From IMG/VR virus record IMGVR_UViG_3300019742_000002, positions 27,724 to 91,723 of that record: a stretch of 64,000 nucleotides of DNA; one strand, given 5' to 3'. Position numbers and translations under genes: made by a program. Each line of letters begins with the position of its first letter. Within the stretch, counting starts at the first letter, position 1. Shown in pieces: positions 49,173 to 56,051 of this stretch. Under the pieces are notes generated by a model. That model did no database searches. It saw nothing but the letters and a program-made list of their open reading frames with translations, and was not told the DNA's origin. This stretch comes from a virus.

Positions 49173-51593
49173 TTATGAATTAAATATATCCATATCTTCA
49201 AAAAGCATATTATAATCATTCAACTCTTTAGATATAATCAAATTATCTACAATTCTCTCAACATCTCTAGGAGGTAAATCTTTAAATTTGACATTAGATT
49301 TAGTATTAACCAATTCCTTAGCTTCAAGAATATTATCTAATCCATATCTAATAGCTAGATGAGGTTCTTTAAGATTATAAATAACAACTTGAAACCTTGC
49401 TATGGTTGCTTTATCCATTGGACTTCTTGCATTATAATCCTCCGAATAAGTAAGAGTATTTGCTGTAGCAATTAACCTAAAATTAGAATGAACATTAACT
49501 AACTTATCAGGAAATTGTACTGTATCTTTTTTCAATCCATTTAATATTAATAGAGTATTAGGATTACAAGCATCTATTTCATCAAAGATATAAACTTTAC
49601 CATTTTCTACAGCGTCTCTAAGTAGAGGTGATTTATATTCAAGAGTAGTAAAGCTAAAGAAACCTTCTAAATCATCTTTAGTAATTTGAGCATTACCTTT
49701 TTCAATAACATACTCCATATTTTTATCTTTGGCATAATCTATTGCTAAATTTGTTTTACCACTTCCTGAATCACCTACTAACATTACCCATTCTTTTCTT
49801 TTAATTTTTAAAGGATGGTCTAACATTACCTTTACTTTTCTAAGAATTTCTTTATCTTTTGCCTCTAAATCTTGAATATCTATAGAATACTTTTTAGAAA
49901 TATTTGATAACTCATAGGAATATTCTAAAATATTTTCATTTTTCTTTTTAGCTGTTTTAAATTTAGTTTCAAAAGATTCCTTAGAATATATAGTATTATC
50001 TACCATAACATTACCACAAGAATAGTAAGTAGGTTCAATAATATAATCAGTTTTTCTGCCAAATATTCTAATAATTTCATCGTCTTTTATATTACTTGAT
50101 GTAGTTTTATAAGATTTCGAGTTAATTCTTATTACTATATCGGTATATATTTTATTATCTTTTAGGTATACAACTACATCACCTGTACTAATCTTATTCT
50201 TTTCATACACCAACCAACAATCTTCTTGATTCATAATAGATTTTTTAAATTCTTGAATAAGTCTAATATCATTTTCTGAAATAATCAAATCACCTTCATT
50301 AATTTTGTTGAGATTTTTCATCTTTGGTTTTGGGTTTTTCCAACTAGTTTGAATGATAGAAATTTTAAGTAAATTTTTGGAAGATTTTTGTTTGATTTCT
50401 TCTATGTCTAACGGAATGTCTTTAACTATATTACTAAGGTCATCTTCTTGGGTGTCTTTTGTGGTTTGTTTTGTGTTAAATATATCTTCATAAGCTACTT
50501 GTTTAAGGTTTGGGAAATTAGAATGGTGTTCTTGAATATTCCAACTAAAATATGTATTCCTATACTCACTATAGAATATCCACTTAATGCTTATATCTAA
50601 TCCTTTAGAAAACTCTACAGTTTTAGTAAATGTTAATATATTTTTATACTCACTATCCGTCCAATCTTCACCAGATTTCTTATAGAAAGCTAAATCTTTA
50701 ATTTTGCCATCTTTATCTCGTAACTCTTCTAACTCTTCTCTTAGTGAATTTGTAGTTGTCATATTTAATCCTTTTTCGTTTATTATGTCTTTTAGGTAGA
50801 AAATATTATAATTGTTTGCTATGTAACTTACATCTTTTGATGTAGTTCTTAATGTGTTATTTACTCCAATAAATATATATTTATTACTAAAATTATATTC
50901 CCATACGCTTTGACCACTAGACCACCTAAAACCATTCTCATCTAAAAGTTTTAAAATTATATTCTTATCTTCTTCATTATCCCAAGTTATACAAATTTTG
51001 TTATCTTTAGTCCAATTTAACAATTCTTTTTTAAGAGTATATGTATTTTGAGTAGGAACTAAAGGTTTTGGTTTCTTTGAGTACAGTTCTAGGAAATCTT
51101 TTGGTGTGATTAGTTTTGTATCTTCAAGAGGTATAGTATTAGTATTTAGTTTAGTTTCTATATTAAATGTTCTAAAATATTGAAATGATTTACTACCACT
51201 CCACCAATATACACCATTCCCAAAACAACATTCTTGAACCTCTTTGGATTCATTTTCGGTAAGATTTTCTAGTCTAAACTTTCTATCTTTTAATGGGATT
51301 ATGTTAATTTGTGATGATTCAAAAACATCTTCATATCTAACTTTTCTACAATTTTTGAAGTTATCATCACCTTTATTCCAATTATAAAACCAACCATGCT
51401 CTGAATTATTATCAAAGATATATTCTCCTTTACACAAATTTTCAGGTAAAAATCTACCCTTATCACCTATAAATTTATGTACCATTTTGATATTCTCATT
51501 AGTCCACTCACCATCACTATAAAAAGCAAGATTTCTAATCTCACCTTTACTATTTCTTAATTTTTCCAATTCTTCTTTTAAAGTCATATTCAA
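49173..51593 (-). CDS. AAA+ ATPase (MoxR/CobS-like) with duplicated N-terminal modules
   Basis: The C-terminal ~250 residues are an AAA+ domain: VMLVGDSGSGKTNLAI (Walker A ~615), VYIFDEIDACNP (Walker B ~668), LIATANTLT (sensor 1) and ARFQVVIYNL. Ahead of it lie two copies of the module shared with the reverse transcriptase (residues ~3-88 and ~280-375), separated by a region with two GVYWWSGS/GFRWSSGQ-like units. At residue 278 an ATG (50762) preceded by AAAAAGGATTAAAT remains. The protein is therefore probably a fusion of two tandem genes and may still yield a shorter 529-aa product. Its role may be remodelling a protein or nucleoprotein complex with the downstream 270-aa partner. Confidence 0.8.
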   Translation of the reverse strand: MNMTLKEELEKLRNSKGEIRNLAFYSDGEWTNENIKMVHKFIGDKGRFLPENLCKGEYIFDNNSEHGWFYNWNKGDDNFKNCRKVRYEDVFESSQINIIPLKDRKFRLENLTENESKEVQECCFGNGVYWWSGSKSFQYFRTFNIETKLNTNTIPLEDTKLITPKDFLELYSKKPKPLVPTQNTYTLKKELLNWTKDNKICITWDNEEDKNIILKLLDENGFRWSSGQSVWEYNFSNKYIFIGVNNTLRTTSKDVSYIANNYNIFYLKDIINEKGLNMTTTNSLREELEELRDKDGKIKDLAFYKKSGEDWTDSEYKNILTFTKTVEFSKGLDISIKWIFYSEYRNTYFSWNIQEHHSNFPNLKQVAYEDIFNTKQTTKDTQEDDLSNIVKDIPLDIEEIKQKSSKNLLKISIIQTSWKNPKPKMKNLNKINEGDLIISENDIRLIQEFKKSIMNQEDCWLVYEKNKISTGDVVVYLKDNKIYTDIVIRINSKSYKTTSSNIKDDEIIRIFGRKTDYIIEPTYYSCGNVMVDNTIYSKESFETKFKTAKKKNENILEYSYELSNISKKYSIDIQDLEAKDKEILRKVKVMLDHPLKIKRKEWVMLVGDSGSGKTNLAIDYAKDKNMEYVIEKGNAQITKDDLEGFFSFTTLEYKSPLLRDAVENGKVYIFDEIDACNPNTLLILNGLKKDTVQFPDKLVNVHSNFRLIATANTLTYSEDYNARSPMDKATIARFQVVIYNLKEPHLAIRYGLDNILEAKELVNTKSNVKFKDLPPRDVERIVDNLIISKELNDYNMLFEDMDIFNS

Positions 51594-51651
51594 TCCTTTT
51601 TATTAATTTTTATATTAATCTACCGAAATATTCTAATATAAAAATTAATAC

Positions 51652-51669
51652 CAACCCAAAAGAGGGTTG
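51652..51669 (-). terminator. stem-loop after the 126-aa gene
   Basis: CAACCC and GGGTTG form a 6-bp stem around AAAAGA, followed on the minus strand by an AT-rich stretch with TTTTT. Probably a terminator. Confidence 0.5.
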
Positions 51670-51677
51670 ATAGTTTT

Positions 51678-52058
51678 CTAAAGTAATCCACCAATAGGTT
51701 TATTTATTCCTGAAATATTTCTAAGGACAGCATTACTTGCAATGATATTAGCAGTTTCTTGAATAAGAATTTTTTGAGCTAATTCTTCACCTAGTTTTAG
51801 AGTCATAGAATCAATATCTACATTCTCAACAGCATTAAGAACATTAACATATTCAGCTCTAATAAATTCCCATTTTGATTCTTCATCTAAAATAGAAACA
51901 CTCATTGCCCCGTAAGCTGTTTCAACTTTTGGTGATTTTGGTGTAATCTCAATTCCATCAATTTTAGAAATTTCTACAGCTTCTTGAACTACATTGATTA
52001 CAGCCTCTAGGTCTTTTGTTTGGATAGCTTCAGTTAGTGATTTGTTAGTTTTAGACAT
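51678..52058 (-). CDS. hypothetical protein, 126 aa
   Basis: Helical acidic protein (NKSLTEAIQTKDLEAVINVV near the start), Met/Ala/Val-rich and relatively regular, compatible with an abundant structural or scaffold-like protein. It has its own promoter (52203-52225) and terminator. No family recognised. Confidence 0.6.
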   Translation of the reverse strand: MSKTNKSLTEAIQTKDLEAVINVVQEAVEISKIDGIEITPKSPKVETAYGAMSVSILDEESKWEFIRAEYVNVLNAVENVDIDSMTLKLGEELAQKILIQETANIIASNAVLRNISGINKPIGGLL

Positions 52059-52202
52059 TTAAGTCTCCTTTTGTTTTTGTTTTTGAGTATTTGAACTCTT
52101 ATTGGTATTATATCTAAAAGTTACTTAAATGTAACTTAAACCTCTTTAAAATCTTTTAGGATATTTTAACTCATTTTTAATCCTTTATGTTTTGATATTT
52201 AG

Positions 52203-52225
52203 ATTATATAGTAAGTTAGCTTAAA
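52203..52225 (-). promoter_or_regulatory. TTTAAGCTAA / TATAAT promoter
   Basis: Minus-strand TTTAAGCTAACTTAC then TATAAT. It points at the 126-aa gene through a long leader of about 140 bp in which I see no gene. Confidence 0.55.
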
Positions 52226-52247
52226 TCTTACTTAAATATATAATCTT

Positions 52248-52382
52248 TTATGAATTTATTTTTACTGATTTATATGTCATAAAATTTATTTGTAAATTAG
52301 TAACAGTTTTATCGTATTCTATAATATCTTTTTTACTTAATTTAACTCTTCTTTTAAGTAATACCTAGTCTTGTGTTGCCAT
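52248..52382 (-). pseudogene. small gene with in-frame amber codon
   Basis: AAAGGATTTAAA precedes ATG at 52382. The frame reads MATQD, TAG (52365-52367), then VLLKRRVKLSKKDIIEYDKT and 18 more residues to TAA. Good translation signals with an early stop suggest a recent nonsense mutation. TAG ends other genes here normally, so genome-wide recoding is unlikely. Confidence 0.4.
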
Positions 52383-52412
52383 TTTAAATCCTTTGTTTGT
52401 TTTGATACTCTA

Positions 52413-52434
52413 ATTATAGCCATCTAAACTTAAA
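52413..52434 (-). promoter_or_regulatory. TTTAAGTTTA / TATAAT promoter
   Basis: Minus-strand TTTAAGTTTAGATGGC then TATAAT, upstream of the amber-interrupted small gene. Confidence 0.65.
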
Positions 52435-52445
52435 AATAAAATAAA

Positions 52446-52570
52446 AGTATCTACGATTGAATATAATAATTTATATTTTTTAAAATTTTTATTCTTTTCT
52501 TTATTATAAGAGTTTTTATTTACAAATTTCACTTTTTATAAGTTTTTGTTATACTTTTAATCTTAGATGG
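52446..52570. repeat. MITE-like interspersed repeat, copy 6
   Basis: Inverted orientation, from AGTATCTACGATTGAATATA to AATCTTAGATGG. The interval 52435-53085 carries copies 6 and 7 and repeat X2, and no gene that I can see. Confidence 0.8.
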
Positions 52571-52700
52571 TTTTGAATAAAAATGGTTATAATAGAGGAT
52601 GTAAGCTTATTTTAATTGATTTAATAGTATGTATATGGTATTAGATTTAAAGATGTTTAAATGTGTATTAAGGGTATTTAAAAGATATAGAAGTATATAA

Positions 52701-52841
52701 GAGTATCTACGATTGTAATATAATAGTTTAAATATAACAAAAACTTATAAAAAGTGAAATTTGTAAATAAAAACTCTTATAATAAAGAAAAAGAATAAAA
52801 ATTTTAAAAAATATAAATTATTATATTCAATCGTAGATACT
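52701..52841. repeat. MITE-like interspersed repeat, copy 7
   Basis: Begins GAGTATCTACGATTGTAATA and ends AATCGTAGATAC. As in copy 2, both termini are the TATCTACGATT type. Confidence 0.8.
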
Positions 52842-52887
52842 TTTATTTTATTTTAGAATTATACACAAATGAATTAAACTTATATGT

Positions 52888-53049
52888 GAAATGTAAAAAA
52901 GGGAATTAAACGGAGGTATTTTAAATCAAAAGTTAATTTAAAAAGTTTTAATTTTGAAAATTTAAAAAAGACATTACTATCTTAAATTCACTTACATATT
53001 TAAAAAGGGTATTAAAAAGAAAAACTAATAAAACACTTTAGTTAATCTT
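52888..53049 (+). repeat. second repeat family, copy X2
   Basis: Contains GGGAATTAAACGGAGGTATT near 52901-52920 and AACACTTTAGTTAATCTT near its end, matching X1 (inverted at 34784-34926). It lies ~45 bp beyond MITE-like copy 7, the same relative order as copies 3 and X3. Confidence 0.65.
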
Positions 53050-53085
53050 ATTAATTTTTATGTTGTAGCTTATTGTTTGGTATTA

Positions 53086-53634
53086 CTATATAGATTTCCT
53101 AAAAGTTAAAGAAATCCTTGGAGTTAATATCTTATTTTGTTTTGGTATTTCGTGAGTAAAATGTTCTTGAAATCCTTTCTTCATAATAAATAAACTTCCA
53201 TGTTCTACATTAATAGTTTTCTTATAGGTTTTATCATCACTTCTAATAGTAAATTTTCTAGTTGTCCCTAAAGATATTACATAGATTGATTCGTTGGAGT
53301 CCATAGACTTTTCATCGTCTTTATGTTTAGCTATAGAATCACTTCCATCTCTATATAGATTCAATAAACAAGAATTTAAATTATGATTATCTAATTCTTT
53401 CATTATATCCTTTACCACTTCAATCATTTCACAAGGTTCATTATGCAACCCTGAATAGTCATAGGAATTTTTGGAATACCATTTAACCATTCTAGGCATT
53501 TTGACCTCTCTACCATAAAATTGATATGAATGGCTTACCCAATCAACTTGTTTCATAATATCTCTAAAATACTCTTTACCTTTTTGAGGCTCTATATATT
53601 TTGGTAAATATTCAAAATAACTTTCATAATCCAT
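53086..53634 (-). CDS. AlkB-like 2-oxoglutarate/Fe(II) dioxygenase
   Basis: Iron ligands are visible as His104-x-Asp106 in SIAKHKDDE and His161 in FTHEIPK. The 2-oxoglutarate-binding arginines lie at 173 and 179 (PRISLTFR). NLYRDGSDSI and YVISLGTTRKF are hallmark AlkB blocks. AlkB enzymes remove methyl groups from damaged DNA or RNA bases; in a phage this could repair alkylated DNA or counter host modification. The length of 182 aa is typical. It overlaps gmk by 11 bp. Confidence 0.9.
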   Translation of the reverse strand: MDYESYFEYLPKYIEPQKGKEYFRDIMKQVDWVSHSYQFYGREVKMPRMVKWYSKNSYDYSGLHNEPCEMIEVVKDIMKELDNHNLNSCLLNLYRDGSDSIAKHKDDEKSMDSNESIYVISLGTTRKFTIRSDDKTYKKTINVEHGSLFIMKKGFQEHFTHEIPKQNKILTPRISLTFRKSI

Positions 53635-54163
53635 CTAAAATTCCTTTAATTTCTTTTATACATTTTTTATAATCTATATTCTCAACAACATAATCGAATT
53701 CATTTTCTATAATATCTTTTGGATATAATTCTAAATCATCTTTTAGCCTTCTATTAAATTCTTCTTGACAAAATGAACCTCTTGATATAGCTCGTTCTCT
53801 TCTAATTTCTATAGGTGCATCGATAAAAATAGAGATAACTTTAAATTTGTTTCTAATCGCTTTAAGACCTTTTAAATCTAGTACTGATATATAATTACCA
53901 TATTTTATAGAGGATTTATGAATACCATAATACCAAGTATCTGTATTAGTTATATATTTTCTATACTCTAAGAATTCATTATTTTTTATTTTATTTTTGA
54001 AGTTTTCTTTAGAAATAAAATGATATTCTTTACCGTTTATTTCTTTCTTTCTAATAGGTCTTGAAGTATATGATATAATTTCTTTAAATTTATAGAGGTT
54101 TTTTATATTATTTAGGATAGTATCTTTACCTACTCCTGAAAATCCTGATAGAATTATAATCAT
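53624..54163 (-). CDS. gmk: guanylate kinase
   Basis: P-loop GFSGVGKDT (residues 7-15), YTSRPIRKKEINGKEYHF (GMP-binding Ser-Arg-x-x-R), YYGIHKSSI and the lid RGSFCQEEFNRRL match guanylate kinases. It converts GMP/dGMP to the diphosphate, feeding nucleotide supply together with the RNR operon downstream in the genome. The length (179 aa) is slightly shorter than bacterial Gmk. Confidence 0.9.
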   Translation of the reverse strand: MIIILSGFSGVGKDTILNNIKNLYKFKEIISYTSRPIRKKEINGKEYHFISKENFKNKIKNNEFLEYRKYITNTDTWYYGIHKSSIKYGNYISVLDLKGLKAIRNKFKVISIFIDAPIEIRRERAISRGSFCQEEFNRRLKDDLELYPKDIIENEFDYVVENIDYKKCIKEIKGILDGL

Positions 54164-54466
54164 CTAAATCCATTTAGATAATGAAGATTTACCTATAGCA
54201 CCTACAACCTCATCTTTTATTTCATTTAGTGTATAGAAATCCTTTTCTTGAATGAATATATTTTTAGCTAGTTTATCAGTTCCTATACTGGGTACTAAAA
54301 TACTTGTAATAACTTCCTCATCTCCTTCAAACTCTATTTTCTCAATAACACTAAAACCCTCAGCCGTAACTGTATGTTTTTCTATAGTCGTTGTGTTTTC
54401 ATCAATAGAACCAAATCTATATACCTCATCATTTTTAAAATATTTTCTAGTTGGGATTTTGTGCAT
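54164..54466 (-). CDS. hypothetical protein, 100 aa
   Basis: Beta-rich acidic protein (TTTIEKHTVTAEGFSVIEKI) directly abutting gmk and overlapping the zinc-finger-like gene upstream by 20 bp. No motif recognised. Confidence 0.6.
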   Translation of the reverse strand: MHKIPTRKYFKNDEVYRFGSIDENTTTIEKHTVTAEGFSVIEKIEFEGDEEVITSILVPSIGTDKLAKNIFIQEKDFYTLNEIKDEVVGAIGKSSLSKWI

Positions 54467-54710
54467 TATTTTCCTTTGTATATTCTTTGAACCATTTTAA
54501 TATATCTTTATCATAACTAAACATTCCTGTTTTATCGAAATAAAGACTCCTCATTTTTTCATTGACACTGTTATATTCGGTTCCTTTAGTTTTACAAGCC
54601 CTACATTTATAAAGAGGTTCAAGAGTTGTTATATCTCTATCTTTATCATATTTTGTAATATAATCTTGAATTTCTAAAGGTGATTGACATATTGTGCAAA
54701 GTTTATTCAT
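54447..54710 (-). CDS. zinc-ribbon-like protein, 87 aa
   Basis: CTIC near residue 5 and CRAC near 36 make a CxxC pair spaced like a zinc ribbon, with a helical C-terminus ending in a predicted amphipathic helix. May bind nucleic acid; function unknown. Confidence 0.6.
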   Translation of the reverse strand: MNKLCTICQSPLEIQDYITKYDKDRDITTLEPLYKCRACKTKGTEYNSVNEKMRSLYFDKTGMFSYDKDILKWFKEYTKENNAQNPN

Positions 54711-54751
54711 TTAATTCCTTTATAATAATAGATACTTAAATATTCGGGAAG

Positions 54752-54780
54752 TAGTAGAGGGAGTTTATACATCTCTACTA
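54752..54780 (-). terminator. stem-loop after the 223-aa late gene
   Basis: TAGTAGAG and CTCTACTA form a perfect 8-bp stem, just beyond the stop of the 223-aa gene. Confidence 0.55.
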
Positions 54781-54797
54781 TTATCTTATGATGGATA

Positions 54798-55469
54798 TTA
54801 CATATTATCTATATATATCCTACCACTTACTTGTCCACCAGAGTCTGTACGAAGTCCATTAATAAAATTACCTTCAATATCTTTCATAAACATATTCAAT
54901 CTTTTATATGTATCATTAACCAATTGATAATAAAAATGACCTCTTTTAATATCTTCCTCAGTGGCGTAATTAGGTATCATTTGCTCATCTTTATTAATAT
55001 ATAGCACTATACCACCATCTTTAAATTCTATATTATTAAAACCATATTTCTTAGATAGCTTTTCTATATCATTCTCTATATGTTTGAAGGTGAACTCACC
55101 AAATAGTTCACTATCTCCTTGTTCAATCACTTCTTTTGGTTTCTTAATATCATTTACCGATTGTACTTGCTTACCAAAGAATCTACTAAAATCTCTTACA
55201 TTTTTAAGTTCTTTTATGCTTTTTAGATTTCTTGAAACTTCAAAATACTCTCCATCTTCTTTAAATCCAACTAAATACATATCTTTAAATACTAAAGTTA
55301 TATTATCAAAATTAACTAATACATAACCCATTTCTTGTTCCATATCCATAGTTTTTGAACCTAGATATTTCTTTATGATATTAAAATATTTTAATCCTTG
55401 ACCTTGACTAATCTTAACCTCATTCAAACCATCTATCTTTTCTTGTACTATTTGTCTATATAATTTCAT
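54798..55469 (-). CDS. late protein of unknown function, 223 aa
   Basis: Late promoter at 55492-55499. The leader MKLYRQIVQEKIDGLNEVKI contains L-N-E at 15-17, a possible prohead-protease cleavage site, so this may be an internal or head-associated protein. The body is alpha/beta without a recognised motif. A hairpin terminator follows. Confidence 0.6.
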   Translation of the reverse strand: MKLYRQIVQEKIDGLNEVKISQGQGLKYFNIIKKYLGSKTMDMEQEMGYVLVNFDNITLVFKDMYLVGFKEDGEYFEVSRNLKSIKELKNVRDFSRFFGKQVQSVNDIKKPKEVIEQGDSELFGEFTFKHIENDIEKLSKKYGFNNIEFKDGGIVLYINKDEQMIPNYATEEDIKRGHFYYQLVNDTYKRLNMFMKDIEGNFINGLRTDSGGQVSGRIYIDNM

Positions 55470-55491
55470 AACTATACTCCTTATTTTCTTT

Positions 55492-55499
55492 TATTTATA
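55492..55499 (-). promoter_or_regulatory. T4-type late promoter TATAAATA
   Basis: Minus-strand TATAAATA, 22 bp before the 223-aa gene, preceded by a TTTAAGTTTA-type promoter (55505-55526): dual early/late control. Confidence 0.75.
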
Positions 55500-55504
55500 A
55501 ATGT

Positions 55505-55526
55505 ATTATACCACACTAAACTTAAA
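55505..55526 (-). promoter_or_regulatory. TTTAAGTTTA / TATAAT promoter
   Basis: Minus-strand TTTAAGTTTAGTGTGG then TATAAT, directly upstream of the late promoter for the 223-aa gene. Confidence 0.65.
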
Positions 55527-55532
55527 CCTTTC

Positions 55533-56024
55533 TTAACTCCAATCTAAATCCAAATTATCTACCACTTCATTTTCTAAAACTATTTCAAAATCAATCTTAG
55601 GTAATTTAGAAATATCTAAATTTTTACAACTATAGCCTAGTGTAATATGTGGAGAATATTCATCAAAATCTGATATAAAATCATAATCCTGAACAAGCTC
55701 TTTATTTCTATTAACTAAATCCTTTGAATCTAATTCTAAAACAAGTATATCGGAATCTTCTCCAAATTTATTGAAACTTTTGAAAGAACAATTATATTTA
55801 TTTTCATTGGTTTTTATTTGACCTTGATGAATTTTCTTAGAATATATCAGGGTACAATGTAATTTTTTATTAATATCAATATCATCTATTTCCTTTAGAT
55901 ATTTTTCTTGATACTCTTTGAGTTTAGTTTCAGTTTCTTTGTTGGGATTTACTGATATATAAACACCGTCTTTAAATTCTAAACCCTCCTTGAAGAAGTT
56001 TAGAAAGTTTGGTATGTTGTTCAA
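55533..56024 (-). CDS. 2H phosphoesterase, Acb1-like anti-CBASS candidate
   Basis: Two His-x-Thr motifs define the 2H fold: HCT at 56-58 (KLHCTLIYSKK) and HIT at 126-128 (YSPHITLGYS). The general layout, including the C-terminal FEIVLENEVVDNLDLDW, resembles T4 gp57B/Acb1, which degrades the cyclic nucleotides made by CBASS defence. A 2H RNA-end enzyme (LigT type) is the alternative. It starts at TTG (56024) with AAGGAAATAAAT before it and a late-promoter-like TATAAATA overlapping the nrdA stop. T4 Acb1 is of similar size. Confidence 0.68.
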   Translation of the reverse strand: MNNIPNFLNFFKEGLEFKDGVYISVNPNKETETKLKEYQEKYLKEIDDIDINKKLHCTLIYSKKIHQGQIKTNENKYNCSFKSFNKFGEDSDILVLELDSKDLVNRNKELVQDYDFISDFDEYSPHITLGYSCKNLDISKLPKIDFEIVLENEVVDNLDLDWS

Positions 56025-56042
56025 ATTTATTTCCTTTTGGTT

Positions 56043-56050
56043 TATTTATA
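56043..56050 (-). promoter_or_regulatory. possible late promoter TATAAATA
   Basis: Minus-strand TATAAATA at the end of nrdA, 18 bp before the TTG start of the 2H phosphoesterase gene. Confidence 0.5.
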
Positions 56051-56051
56051 T

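Noticed and set aside
52365-52367. Genome-wide stop-codon reassignment
   Set aside because: TAG and TGA both end many intact genes in the window (for example gp4 ends with TAG, and ATGA overlaps use TGA), so the interrupted frames are better explained by mutation.
2539-52841. CRISPR array
   Set aside because: The repeats are ~130 bp, widely scattered and without spacers of constant length.
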